Positions 5,507 to 13,440 of a stretch of DNA of 48,683 nucleotides are shown here, piece by piece. This DNA is from a virus, in the IMG/VR virus record IMGVR_UViG_3300047510_000374, positions 1 to 48,683 of that record; one strand, given 5' to 3'. Made by a program: the position numbers and the translations under genes. Each line of letters starts with the position of its first letter. The first letter of the stretch is position 1. The notes under the pieces are model-generated. The model was not told the origin of the DNA. It ran no database searches and saw only the letters and a list, made by a program, of their open reading frames with translations.

Positions 5507-5834
5507 TGAAGACTTGTTACCTCTTTTAGAGGTGATGGCTGAGTTTCGGGCTCTTAGAAAGAGCCTACCGGCTCAAGCCGTTGCAGCATTTCTCTACATC
5601 GCAATCCACGAACGTGTGCTGCAAACTGATCTTGAGAAAGATCTTAAGATGAGTTCAGCTAGTGCAAGTCGCAATACGGACATGCTTTCTGATTGGGATA
5701 GGTTCGGAAAACCCGGCCCTAACTTAATCAAAAAGGAGCCAGACCCATTGATGGGTAATCGAATAATCCTGTCAATGACACCGCGTGGTGAACGCTTCGC
5801 CCTCACAATCAAGAGGATTCTCTATGGCACCTAG
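5484..5834 (+). CDS. MarR-family winged-helix regulator (116 aa)
   Basis: The segment LPAQAVAAFLYIAIHERVLQTDLEKDL followed by SSASASRNTDMLSD is the helix-turn-helix with recognition helix of MarR proteins, and NRIILSMTPRGERFALTIKRIL is the wing and C-terminal helix. The family binds DNA as a dimer and usually represses nearby promoters. The annotated start is GTG at 5484; the helical N-terminus EDLLPLLEVMAEFRAL supports a start near here. The last 11 bases overlap the integrase ATG at 5824, so the two are co-translated. MarR-type regulators next to integrase are known from T7-like cyanophages. Control of integration or early transcription is inferred. Confidence 0.75.
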   Translation: MVLKQVVDEDLLPLLEVMAEFRALRKSLPAQAVAAFLYIAIHERVLQTDLEKDLKMSSASASRNTDMLSDWDRFGKPGPNLIKKEPDPLMGNRIILSMTPRGERFALTIKRILYGT

Positions 5835-6909
5835 TCGCACATTTGGTGAGTGTGCAGAGTACACGTTCAAGACTCGTGATTCATGGGTACGTGAACGCAA
5901 GGCTGTTGAGGAGTGGAAACGCATTCAACAGATGCCCAAAGAACAGCGACCCAAGGTTTCAAAGCCTTCGATGTTCCGCACCATTCAAGTTAATCATGTG
6001 CTTGAGATGCGTGGTGCAAGCTATCCAATCTCTAGGCTCGATCAAGCTGGCGTAACTCAGCTTATCTTTGAGCTTGAAGATGAGCGCAACTGGACATCAA
6101 AGGAGACTGCTAACAAGGTTATTGATACCATCCGAACTATCGTCAACCATTGCAAACGGCATCGTTTTATTGACGAAGCTCCGTTTGATGCGTTGGAGAT
6201 GTTCAGTGGTTCGGAGTCACGTCTGACGTGGTTCACGATGTCACAGATGGAGCAGATGTACGAGGCTTCATGCAATGTCTTTGGTTACCCGGCGTTGGGG
6301 GAAATCTTCCTGACGTTGGGGCTTACTGGCATGCGTCTAGGTGAGCTTCAGAAGCTGCGTGTGATGGACATCGACATACCTAACCTGCGGATCCACGTAG
6401 GTGGGCGTGACGGTTTCGTCACCAAAACCAAGAACTGGCGTGTCATCCCCATTCAAGATCGGATCCTTCCGTTCATGATTGAAAGAACACGTGATCAGCC
6501 ACCTAAAAAGCACATCTTTGCTGATGACTTCGGCTCTGCTGATTCGTTACGACGCTCATTCAACAAGATCCGCAAGTATGTGGGGATTGATGAAAAGCAT
6601 GTGATCCATTCACTGCGTCATAGCTACGCCACGTTCCTCAATGAGTCTGGTGTGCCGCCGATGACCATCAAAGACTTGATGGGACACAAGCGGATCGAGA
6701 CCACACTTCGGTACTGCAAGGTGTCGGATGTGGCCCGTAATCAGGCCCAGGAGGCGCTCAATGCCCAGCTCCAGCGAGCTACGCAGCAGCCCGCCCCGGA
6801 GCCCCTTCAACCCACTCAGCCGTCCTATGACCAGCTCTTGAATCAGGTTAATGCTTTGCAACAATTGCTGGCCCAGATGCCGCAACTAACTGCAATGGCT
6901 CGGATCTAA
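5824..6909 (+). CDS. int: Tyrosine recombinase (phage integrase, 361 aa)
   Basis: Catalyses site-specific strand exchange between attP and a host tRNA gene. The catalytic set is visible: Arg at about 171 in GLTGMRLGEL, HSLRHSYATFL with His and Arg at about 262 and 265, His at about 288 in MGHKRIETT, and the nucleophile Tyr at about 297 in LRYCKV. The N-terminal 90 residues carry the SAM-like core-binding part. The ATG at 5824 was chosen over a GTG at 5785 that lies deep in the MarR-like gene. The C-terminus is proline and glutamine rich. It is followed by inverted repeats and the attP core, the arrangement known from P-SSP7. Integration without stable lysogeny has been reported for T7-like cyanophages; whether this phage lysogenises is open. 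Confidence 0.93.
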   Translation: MAPSRTFGECAEYTFKTRDSWVRERKAVEEWKRIQQMPKEQRPKVSKPSMFRTIQVNHVLEMRGASYPISRLDQAGVTQLIFELEDERNWTSKETANKVIDTIRTIVNHCKRHRFIDEAPFDALEMFSGSESRLTWFTMSQMEQMYEASCNVFGYPALGEIFLTLGLTGMRLGELQKLRVMDIDIPNLRIHVGGRDGFVTKTKNWRVIPIQDRILPFMIERTRDQPPKKHIFADDFGSADSLRRSFNKIRKYVGIDEKHVIHSLRHSYATFLNESGVPPMTIKDLMGHKRIETTLRYCKVSDVARNQAQEALNAQLQRATQQPAPEPLQPTQPSYDQLLNQVNALQQLLAQMPQLTAMARI

Positions 6910-7001
6910 CCGGACCTACCGGTGCTGTGATACGCTCTTTTCATCGGGTTCGGAACGCCATCTCGGCGAGTCCCAAACCGAGAATCTCAGGGTCTGACGA
7001 C

Positions 7002-7032
7002 TCGATTTTTCCTTGAAATCGACTGCGGCAGT
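7002..7032. repeat. Two abutting inverted repeats beside attP
   Basis: TCGATTT (7002-7008) and AAATCGA (7016-7022) form a 7-bp inverted repeat; ACTGC-G-GCAGT (7022-7032) forms a second, sharing its first base. They end 16 bases before the tRNA-derived core and could be integrase arm sites or an int 3' hairpin. Confidence 0.5.
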
Positions 7033-7048
7033 TGACCTTGTGCCACTT

Positions 7049-7091
7049 GCGGATGTGGCGGAATTGGTAGACGCGCTAGTTTCAGGTTCGC
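7049..7091 (+). other. attP core: 5' half of a tRNA-Leu gene
   Basis: The bases starting GCGGATGTGGCGGAATTGGT read as the acceptor 5' strand, D-arm and anticodon stem-loop of a bacterial tRNA-Leu. The sequence after TTTCAGGTTC no longer fits a tRNA, so only the 5' half is present. P-SSP7 carries a 42-bp match to host tRNA-Leu at the same place after int. Integration here would rebuild the host tRNA gene from one side. The exact core boundary cannot be fixed without the host sequence. Confidence 0.88.
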
Positions 7092-7121
7092 GTTTCTCAG
7101 CACTGCATTAATGAGTCAAGG

Positions 7122-7147
7122 CGGGGCTAGTCCCCGTCTTTTCTTTT
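7122..7147 (+). terminator. Rho-independent terminator downstream of attP
   Basis: CGGGG (7122-7126), loop CTAGT, CCCCG (7132-7136), then TCTTTTCTTTT. It separates the integrase unit from the RNA polymerase unit. Confidence 0.85.
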
Positions 7148-7157
7148 GCCTAGGTCG

Positions 7158-7171
7158 CTCCACTAGTGGAT
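7158..7171. promoter_or_regulatory. CTCCACTAGTGGAT motif (copy 5), palindromic
   Basis: Contains the perfect 12-bp palindrome TCCACTAGTGGA (7159-7170) between the terminator and the RNA polymerase start at 7216, where a host-read promoter is required. Related to the motifs at 3066, 3462 and 5422. Confidence 0.5.
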
Positions 7172-7215
7172 AGCACTTTTTACCGGTACTAGCTGCACAC
7201 ATTTCTTGAGACAAC

Positions 7216-9555
7216 ATGGTTTCACCTGCTCTCACGGAGCAACAAATCGAACTGGAGAAGCGAGCCATTGCCTACGGGCGGGAGCGGCTTCTCGATCAGA
7301 CACGCAAGCTGGAGGAGCGCTCCTACGGGTCGGCAACGGTCTATGGGTCCGCAAGTATCCAGGCGGCCCTTGGAGAGGTTTCACGGGTCATACAGGACAC
7401 CCTCAAGCGCATCCATGAGGGCAAGAACGGCGTCGAATTCGCCACCATCCACCAGTACCTCGCTGAGATCGAACCGGAGGCAGCCGCAGCCATTGCGTTG
7501 AAGCTGACCTTCGACAAGGTGTTCAGCCCAAAGGACAGGGCCAATGAGATCGCCAATGTGATCACAGCCATTGGCCAGGCTCTGGAGCAGGAGTGTCAGC
7601 TCCGCTGGTACGAGTCACAGGATCCTGAGCTGTATGACCGCATCAAGCGGCAGTACTGGCACAGCGCCTGTGGCACCCAGCAGAAGGCCACGGTTGCTCG
7701 CACGATGATGAATCGTCACGAGCATCACTGGGACAACTGGACAACGACCATACGAGCGAAGCTTGGTGGGTGGCTTCTTGACTGTGTGATGAAGGCCACG
7801 GGATGGTTTGAGAGGGTGACGGTTAAGCGTCACAACGGGACACCAACGCTGATTGTTCCCAGCCTTCTCTTTGCCATGCAAAAGGAGGAGCTGATGCAAG
7901 ACGCGCTGATGTTTGCTCCAATGGCTTGGCCCATGTTGGTCCCACCACGGGATTGGAGTTCCATCAAGGCTGGTGGCTACCTCCTCAACGAGGTTATGCA
8001 CGGGCATGAGATGGTCCGCAGGGGCGATAACGGACTAATACAGGGGAACACGCCACTCCTGTTTTTGAACAAGCTCCAGAAGGTTGCCTACACGCTCAAC
8101 GAGTTCATCGTCGACGTGGCTGAGACCTTGATGGAGCGTCAGTACAAGGTCGGTAAGTTCTTGCCGATCATTGAGCTACCCCTCCCCAACAAACCGTTCG
8201 ACATCGCGGAGAACGAAGAGGCTAGGCACGAGTACAGACGGCAAGCAGCAGAGGTGTTGAACCACAACGCTGCGTCATTCAAACGGTCCTGCCGTACACG
8301 AATGACCATGGAGACCGTCAAGATCTTCAAGGGGAAAGACAAGTTCTATCTCCCGTGGTCCTTTGACTATCGAGGTCGAACGTATCCGATCCCAGCCTTT
8401 CTCACCCCACAAGACACTGACTTCGGTAAGTCTCTACTGAAGTTTGCTGAACCGTCGTTCATGACGGACGAAGCAGAAGCTTGGTTGGCATTCCAAGTAG
8501 CAACTTGCTACGGGAATGGGTTGGACAAAGCCACGATGCAAGAACGTCAGGATTGGGTTCGTCAGAATCAAAGCCTGATTTCTCGTGTGGCTAATGCTCC
8601 ACTTGTGGAGATAGCTGAATGGGAGGCAGCAGACGAGCCGTGGCAGTTCCTTGCTGCATGTGAGGAGTACAACGCTTGTGTCATTGAATGCACAAGAAGT
8701 TGGACAAATCTGCCGGTTGCTATTGACGCTACGTGCTCAGGACTGCAGATCCTAGCTGGTATGGCGAGAGATCAATCAACTGCAAAGTTGGTCAATGTCT
8801 TTCCGTCAGATACACCACAGGATGCATACAAAGTTGTGGCAGAAACGGCTAAGCCGAAATTGCCAGATCACCTAGCTGTTCTTCTTGATCGGAAGGTCAC
8901 AAAGAGAACAGTGATGACCATTCCATACAACGCTACTAAGCACTCTAATCGGGCTTACATCCGTGAAGCCTTGAAAGAAAAGGGTGCTGAGTTCACACCA
9001 GAAGAACTCACTTTGATTGTTAACGCAGTCAGAGAAGCGATGTATGAAGTTGTCCCCGGTCCAATGCGTGTCATGGATTGGATCAAACAAGAAGTTGGCG
9101 CAGCGTTCAAACGCGGCGTAGATCACCTTACTTGGGAGACGCCGTCAGGTTTTGTTGTTAAACAAAACAGACGCAAAAGAAAAGTATCAACTGTACTTTT
9201 GCAGATTCTTGGTCGTTGTGAAGTGAACCTAACTACAGGTCACGAAGGACCAGATGTTGCTGGTCATAAGTCCAGCACAGCTCCCAATCTTATTCACTCA
9301 TTAGATGCTTCGATCTTGCATCAAGCATTCCTGAAGTTCAACGCACCGTTCACGGTGATCCACGATTCGGTCCTTTGTCGAGCAACTGACATGGGCACAT
9401 TGAATCGCGTAGTCAGGGAAACCTACTGCGAAATCTTTTCATCCAGCAATCCTCTTTTGGATTTTGCTGAAGCCATCGGAGCAGAGACAGAGCCACCAAT
9501 CATTGGTGATCTTGATCTTGATTCCGTCCTTGAATCCACCTACTTTTTCTGTTAA
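7216..9555 (+). CDS. gp1: Single-subunit DNA-dependent RNA polymerase (779 aa)
   Basis: T7-type polymerase that transcribes the middle and late phage genes. The catalytic residues are all present: Asp at about 503 in AIDATCSGLQ (T7 D537), Lys at about 563 and Tyr at about 571 in VTKRTVMTIPYNA (T7 K631, Y639), and Asp at about 717 in VIHDSVL (T7 D812). APNLIHSLDASI matches the T7 fingers motif. It is about 100 residues shorter than T7 RNA polymerase, usual for cyanophage members. The preceding terminator and palindromic motif suggest its own host-read promoter. The stop overlaps the SSB start (TAATG). Its own promoter sequence in this genome could not be identified by eye. Confidence 0.97.
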   Translation: MVSPALTEQQIELEKRAIAYGRERLLDQTRKLEERSYGSATVYGSASIQAALGEVSRVIQDTLKRIHEGKNGVEFATIHQYLAEIEPEAAAAIALKLTFDKVFSPKDRANEIANVITAIGQALEQECQLRWYESQDPELYDRIKRQYWHSACGTQQKATVARTMMNRHEHHWDNWTTTIRAKLGGWLLDCVMKATGWFERVTVKRHNGTPTLIVPSLLFAMQKEELMQDALMFAPMAWPMLVPPRDWSSIKAGGYLLNEVMHGHEMVRRGDNGLIQGNTPLLFLNKLQKVAYTLNEFIVDVAETLMERQYKVGKFLPIIELPLPNKPFDIAENEEARHEYRRQAAEVLNHNAASFKRSCRTRMTMETVKIFKGKDKFYLPWSFDYRGRTYPIPAFLTPQDTDFGKSLLKFAEPSFMTDEAEAWLAFQVATCYGNGLDKATMQERQDWVRQNQSLISRVANAPLVEIAEWEAADEPWQFLAACEEYNACVIECTRSWTNLPVAIDATCSGLQILAGMARDQSTAKLVNVFPSDTPQDAYKVVAETAKPKLPDHLAVLLDRKVTKRTVMTIPYNATKHSNRAYIREALKEKGAEFTPEELTLIVNAVREAMYEVVPGPMRVMDWIKQEVGAAFKRGVDHLTWETPSGFVVKQNRRKRKVSTVLLQILGRCEVNLTTGHEGPDVAGHKSSTAPNLIHSLDASILHQAFLKFNAPFTVIHDSVLCRATDMGTLNRVVRETYCEIFSSSNPLLDFAEAIGAETEPPIIGDLDLDSVLESTYFFC

Positions 9556-10124
9556 TGGCCCCCAAAACTATCGTCACTGAAAAGCCTGTTGTCCTTGAAG
9601 GTTATCAGGCTGTGATGAAGCCCAGCAAGTTTGGTTACTCTCTTGCTACTGTCTTTACTGATGATCTGATTGAACAACTGGAAGCAGACCGCACTGAGGT
9701 TCTCAAGTGGTGTGAATCCAAGTTGAAGAACCCGAAGCGTGCAACGCTGAAGCCTGAACCATGGGAAGAAGTTTCCGATGGTAAGTACAAAGTCAAGTTC
9801 TCGTGGAATGAGGAGAACTGCCCCACAATTGTCGATAGTGAGGGCACGGTCATCAACAACTCAGCACTTCCCGTTTACAGCGGAAGTACTGTGAAGCTGG
9901 CATTCTTCCAGAAGCCCTACATTCTCAAGGATGGTGTCACCTATGGCACCAGTTTGAAGTTGAAAGGTATTCAGATCATCAGCCTTTCCAGCAGTGCTGG
10001 TGTTGATACTGGTGACATGGATGCTGAAGACGTTGCTGAACTCTTTGGTAAAACCAAAGGATTCAAAGCTGAGGATCCGAACGTGACCCCGGCACCTGCA
10101 ACTGAAACCGACGTGGATTTCTAA
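9555..10124 (+). CDS. gp2.5: Single-stranded DNA-binding protein, T7 gp2.5-like (189 aa)
   Basis: Coats single-stranded DNA and contacts polymerase and primase-helicase at the replication fork. Order in the genome (directly after RNA polymerase, before endonuclease I), the OB-fold-like beta pattern and the acidic tail ending DVDF with a terminal Phe are the hallmarks of gp2.5. Size is lower than T7 gp2.5 (232 aa), as usual for cyanophages. Residues FFQKPYILKDGVTYGTSLKL form part of the core. The ATG shares a base with the polymerase stop. Recognition is by position and C-terminal motif, as the family is divergent. Confidence 0.85.
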   Translation: MAPKTIVTEKPVVLEGYQAVMKPSKFGYSLATVFTDDLIEQLEADRTEVLKWCESKLKNPKRATLKPEPWEEVSDGKYKVKFSWNEENCPTIVDSEGTVINNSALPVYSGSTVKLAFFQKPYILKDGVTYGTSLKLKGIQIISLSSSAGVDTGDMDAEDVAELFGKTKGFKAEDPNVTPAPATETDVDF

Positions 10125-10130
10125 GTTCTA

Positions 10131-10484
10131 ATGGCTTTCCGTTCTGGGTTGGAGGAGAAGGTCGCTGATCTTCTCGCCAACCTGGGCGTGAAGTACGAGT
10201 ATGAGTCAACCAAGGTTGCTTATCAGATTCAACATAATTACTGCCCTGATTTTCTTTTGCCGAACGGAATCTATCTTGAGGTGAAAGGTCATCTGACTGA
10301 AGAAGATCGTCGAAAGATGAAGGCAGTAAAGAATCAAAACCCTGACCTTGACATTCGCTTTGTATTTCAATCGCCCTATAACAAGATCTACAAAGGATCA
10401 AAAACTACGTACGCCAAATGGGCCGAGAAACACGGTTTCCAATGGTGTGTGTTCCACAGTATCCCTATCGAATGGCTGATGTAG
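10131..10484 (+). CDS. gp3: Endonuclease I, Holliday junction resolvase (117 aa)
   Basis: Resolves branched DNA and helps degrade host DNA to nucleotides for reuse. The T7 endonuclease I active site is recognisable: Glu in SGLEEKV, Asp in CPDFLLPNG and the Glu/Lys pair in YLEVKG. It is somewhat shorter than T7 gp3 (149 aa). It starts six bases after the SSB stop and its end overlaps the next small gene. The N-terminal MAFRSGLEEKVADLL matches the common family start. Confidence 0.93.
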   Translation: MAFRSGLEEKVADLLANLGVKYEYESTKVAYQIQHNYCPDFLLPNGIYLEVKGHLTEEDRRKMKAVKNQNPDLDIRFVFQSPYNKIYKGSKTTYAKWAEKHGFQWCVFHSIPIEWLM

Positions 10485-10621
10485 AGCTGATCAAAGATCT
10501 AGCTACCAATCTAATCATGGCCCTTGACAAGCATTCCTCACCGAATGACATTGTTGAGGGTTTTGAAGATGCATTGGATAGTTACGAAGAATTGATCCAA
10601 CGTTTCCACACACAGAAATGA
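10472..10621 (+). CDS. Small acidic helical protein (49 aa), repeat family
   Basis: Starts at ATG 10472 inside the end of the endonuclease gene; the longer frame to 10418 would overlap that gene further without support. The segment DIVEGFEDALDSYEELI is echoed twice in the following gene (RIVEYFSDALCEAEEFI and EVVTCFADALNEWHSYF). The two genes therefore look like products of a short internal duplication. Function unknown; small, acidic and wholly helical by pattern. Its stop overlaps the next ATG. Confidence 0.65.
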   Translation: MADVELIKDLATNLIMALDKHSSPNDIVEGFEDALDSYEELIQRFHTQK

Positions 10622-10827
10622 TCACGCCCAGAGATCGAATCGTCGAATACTTCTCTGATGCTTTATGTGAAGCAGAGGAGTTCATCAAGGATGGTCAGAT
10701 GACGCCTGATGAAGTTGTCACTTGTTTCGCTGATGCATTGAACGAATGGCATTCGTATTTCCAGAACACCGCTGACATTTACGAAAAGCTGATCAATGCT
10801 GTTATCTCCCGATACAGAAACAAGTAA
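10618..10827 (+). CDS. Small acidic helical protein (69 aa), two repeat units
   Basis: MITPRDRIVEYFSDALCEAE begins on an ATGA overlap with the preceding gene. It contains two copies of the (I/V)V..F.DAL unit of its neighbour, separated by KDGQMTPDE. It ends KLINAVISRYRNK and overlaps the primase-helicase start at 10796. No recognised family. Its place between endonuclease I and primase-helicase is that of the small T7 genes around 3.5-4, but it lacks the amidase residues of T7 lysozyme, so it is not gp3.5. Confidence 0.65.
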   Translation: MITPRDRIVEYFSDALCEAEEFIKDGQMTPDEVVTCFADALNEWHSYFQNTADIYEKLINAVISRYRNK

Positions 10828-12385
10828 CTTCGTTGCACATGAACCTTGTCCTAGTTGTGGTAGTCGAGACAATCTTGCTCGTTACGACGACGGCCATAGC
10901 TGGTGCTTTGGGTGTGGCTATCGCGAGCCGGGTGAATTCAACATCGTCAAATCGTCAAAACCACGAATGACATTTCCCATTAAGGGAACACCTGAACCGC
11001 TACCTAAACGTGGCCTCAGTGAAGAGACTTGCCGTAAGTATCGAGTCCATCGAGAAGGCAATCAACTCTTTTTCCATTACTTTTCAAAGGATGGGACCTG
11101 CACTGGTGCCAAGGTAAAAACCCCTGACAAACAATTCCGCTGGGAAGGGTCGAATCCTGATGGACAACTTTTTGGGCAGCAGCTCTTCCCAAGTTCTGGG
11201 AAACGAGTTGTTATCACCGAAGGAGAACTTGACTGCCTTTCGTGTTATCAGGCTTACGCGGGGAATTGGCCGATGGTATCAATACCGGATGGTGCCAATT
11301 CGGCCAAGCGTGCGATTCAAAGGCAGCTTGAGTGGCTCCAGGGTTATGAGGAGATTGTCCTCTTCTTTGATAATGACGCTCCAGGCCGTCAAGCTGCGAA
11401 GGATGCGGCAGGGGTATTGCCACCAGGCAAGGTTAAGATCGCTCACTTGTCAGATTTCAAGGATGCTTCCGATGCACTCCAGGCTGGCAAGGCACAAGCG
11501 ATTAAAGAGGCAATCTGGAATGCTTCCGCATACCGCCCAGACGGCATTGTCGAAGCGAAGAGTCTCCTAGAGCAGATCCTTAAACCTAACGATGATGGAC
11601 TCCATGAGTACCCCTACCAAGGTCTCCAGCAGAAGTTACACGGGATCAGGTGTGGAGAGCTTGTCACAATTACTGCAGGCTCTGGTATTGGTAAATCCTC
11701 TTTCTGTCGTGAACTCGCAACTCACCTTCTCAACAAGGGAGAACGAGTTGGCTACTTGGCACTTGAAGAAAGTAACCGTCGAACCGCCTTGGGACTGATG
11801 TCCGTTGCTGAAGGCAAGCCTTACCACATTGGTGAACACTCACGTACTGAATTATCTGATGTCTACTCCAGAACCCTTGGACATTGGCCGCTTTATCTTT
11901 TTGATGGCTTCGGTAGTTTTGATCCCGATGTTATTTATAACCGTGTGGAGTATCTTGCCCAAGGTCTTGACGTAAAGATCGTCTTCCTTGATCACCTCAG
12001 CATCCTGTTGAGCGGTCTTGATGGAGATGAACGACGTGTCATTGACCAAACAATGACCAAGCTGCGCTCTCTTGTGGAGCGGACTGGCATCTCATTGTTC
12101 CTTGTCTCTCACTTGCGTCGACCTAGTGGTGATCAGAGTCACGAGGAAGGAGCACGTGTAAGCCTTGGTTCGTTACGAGGTTCACACAGCATTGCACAAC
12201 TAAGTGATGCCGTTATTGCCCTTGAACGGAATCAACAAACCAACTCCAAAACAACTGTACGAGTACTCAAAAATCGCTACAGCGGAGAAGTTGGCCCTTG
12301 TTGTGACCTTATTTATGACCTTAACACTTGCCGTTTTATCGAGCATGAACCCGAACAAGAGTTCGACCCAACAACAGACTTTTGA
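10796..12385 (+). CDS. gp4: Primase-helicase, T7 gp4-like (529 aa)
   Basis: Bifunctional replication protein. The N-terminal zinc ribbon has Cys18, Cys21, Cys37 and Cys40. A TOPRIM primase core follows, with Glu in VVITEGELDC (about 141) and the acidic FFDNDAPGR. The C-terminal RecA-like helicase has the Walker A TAGSGIGKSS (Lys about 300), the Walker B-like IVFLDHLSIL and the SHLRRP and GSLRGSHSI motifs of hexameric DnaB-type helicases. The acidic phenylalanine-ended tail (EQEFDPTTDF) is the docking segment known to contact polymerase in T7. ATG at 10796 overlaps the previous gene by 32 bases. Length is near T7 gp4 (566 aa). Confidence 0.97.
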   Translation: MLLSPDTETSNFVAHEPCPSCGSRDNLARYDDGHSWCFGCGYREPGEFNIVKSSKPRMTFPIKGTPEPLPKRGLSEETCRKYRVHREGNQLFFHYFSKDGTCTGAKVKTPDKQFRWEGSNPDGQLFGQQLFPSSGKRVVITEGELDCLSCYQAYAGNWPMVSIPDGANSAKRAIQRQLEWLQGYEEIVLFFDNDAPGRQAAKDAAGVLPPGKVKIAHLSDFKDASDALQAGKAQAIKEAIWNASAYRPDGIVEAKSLLEQILKPNDDGLHEYPYQGLQQKLHGIRCGELVTITAGSGIGKSSFCRELATHLLNKGERVGYLALEESNRRTALGLMSVAEGKPYHIGEHSRTELSDVYSRTLGHWPLYLFDGFGSFDPDVIYNRVEYLAQGLDVKIVFLDHLSILLSGLDGDERRVIDQTMTKLRSLVERTGISLFLVSHLRRPSGDQSHEEGARVSLGSLRGSHSIAQLSDAVIALERNQQTNSKTTVRVLKNRYSGEVGPCCDLIYDLNTCRFIEHEPEQEFDPTTDF

Positions 12386-12605
12386 TCCTTACAACCTACG
12401 TGGTCGTCTTCCTATGACGCCTGTATGGAAAGATCCCAATAAAGCCAAAGAGCGTTGGGACCGTGCATTTGATTACTTGGCAAAGCTAAAGCGCCCCAAT
12501 CCTCCTACCCCAGAAATGGTGGAACGAGCACAACCCTACCGGGCGGACACGCTTCAGGAACTAGAGGCTGTCATTAAGTACCCCGCAAAAGCCATCGATG
12601 TCTGA
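12345..12605 (+). CDS. Hypothetical protein (86 aa) overlapping the helicase end
   Basis: The chosen ATG at 12345 gives MNPNKSSTQQQTFDPYNLRG, proline-rich with KDPNKAKERWDRAFDYLAKL and PPTPEMVERAQPYRAD. The frame is open further upstream within the helicase gene, but that part reads as a shadow. No recognised family or membrane segment. Overlap with the helicase end by 41 bases and an 8-base overlap with the next gene indicate coupled translation in the replication operon. Confidence 0.6.
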   Translation: MNPNKSSTQQQTFDPYNLRGRLPMTPVWKDPNKAKERWDRAFDYLAKLKRPNPPTPEMVERAQPYRADTLQELEAVIKYPAKAIDV

Positions 12606-12762
12606 CACCATCATCATCTGCACTCCAGATGAAATGATCGCCATGCATGAGCGTGGTGAGATCAGCAGTTCAGGTCAGGTAATCACGCTACCAATCCTCT
12701 TTGAGTTTTTGTGTGATTACTACGGAGTCAATCCACACTGGAGCCCTAACGATGTCTACTGA
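12598..12762 (+). CDS. Small hypothetical protein (54 aa)
   Basis: MSDTIIICTPDEMIAMHERG overlaps the preceding stop by eight bases. It continues EISSSGQVITLPILFEFLCD and ends GVNPHWSPNDVY. The pattern of a beta strand, a helix and a second helix looks like a folded domain. No family recognised. Tight coupling to both neighbours supports expression. Confidence 0.55.
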   Translation: MSDTIIICTPDEMIAMHERGEISSSGQVITLPILFEFLCDYYGVNPHWSPNDVY

Positions 12763-12928
12763 AGAGTTCAAGATTCGGAACCTTCGTGGTGCTGTTTGTG
12801 AGTACCTCGATGAGGAGAATGTCGAACAGTTTCTCGATGATCTCCGAAAGATTCTTGATGAAGAGGAAGACGCCTTTATGAAGAAGGCTTTGGTCTACAA
12901 AGACCTTCGGAAGAAGTTGTTTAAATGA
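12752..12928 (+). CDS. Small charged helical protein (58 aa)
   Basis: Starts at ATG 12752 (MSTEEFKIRNLRGAVCEYLD) rather than at an upstream ATG lying in the preceding gene. Highly charged with alternating E/K/D helices (FLDDLRKILDEEEDAFMKKA). The stop overlaps the ATG of the exonuclease gene. A protein of this size just before the DNA polymerase occurs in other T7-like cyanophages as far as I recall; its role is unknown. Confidence 0.6.
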   Translation: MSTEEFKIRNLRGAVCEYLDEENVEQFLDDLRKILDEEEDAFMKKALVYKDLRKKLFK

Positions 12929-13440
12929 ACCTCCTCTTCGACATCGAAACTGACGGCCTATACGACAACCTTACCACCATCCACTGTGTTGCTATCAAAG
13001 ACCTTGGTAACAATGAGGTTTATGTCTTCAACGATGAAGGTACTCAAGAACCTATCGCTCGTGCCATCACGATGCTGGAAGGTGCTGAGACAATCATTGG
13101 TCAGAATGTAATCAACTACGACATTCCAGTCATCCAGAAGTTCTACCCGTGGTTCACACCACCAAGAACACTTGACACTCTTATTCTTAGCCGTCTGTAT
13201 CACCCTGATCTGCTTAAGATTGATCAGACTAGGAAGTGGAACCACATGCCACTTCAACTCTACGGACGACATTCCTTAGAGGCGTACGGTTACAGATTGG
13301 GTGAGTACAAGGGTGGCTTTGCTAAGCAAACTGACTGGAAGACTTGGTCACAAGACATGGAGGATTATTGCGTACAGGACTTACAAGTGACTCACAAACT
13401 ATGGAAGCACTTCCACAAATACCTGACTGGATCTTACTAG
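12925..13440 (+). CDS. DNA polymerase I-type 3'-5' exonuclease domain as a separate ORF (171 aa)
   Basis: The protein is the proofreading exonuclease half of a T7-type family A polymerase. Exo I motif DIETDG (Asp6, Glu8), Exo II IGQNVINYDIPV and Exo III YCVQDLQVT with its Tyr/Cys-Asp arrangement are visible, so the active site appears complete. In T7 this domain is fused to the polymerase; here the frame stops at 13440 (KYLTGSY) and the polymerase continues in the -1 frame, overlapping by 40 bases. Together the two parts (171 plus 423 aa) cover one complete enzyme. Natural split, programmed -1 shift, or a single-base assembly error are all possible. Confidence 0.9.
   Translation: MNLLFDIETDGLYDNLTTIHCVAIKDLGNNEVYVFNDEGTQEPIARAITMLEGAETIIGQNVINYDIPVIQKFYPWFTPPRTLDTLILSRLYHPDLLKIDQTRKWNHMPLQLYGRHSLEAYGYRLGEYKGGFAKQTDWKTWSQDMEDYCVQDLQVTHKLWKHFHKYLTGSY

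Noticed and set aside
7049-7091. A functional tRNA-Leu gene
   Set aside because: Only the 5' half matches; there is no T-arm, variable arm or 3' acceptor strand afterwards, so it is an attachment core and not a tRNA.
8597-8610. Perfect palindrome CTCCACTTGTGGAG related to the left-arm motif
   Set aside because: It lies deep inside the RNA polymerase coding sequence and is explained by codons; kept only as a caution when counting the motif.
10618-10827. T7 lysozyme (gp3.5 amidase) by position
   Set aside because: Only 69 residues and no zinc-binding His/Cys pattern.
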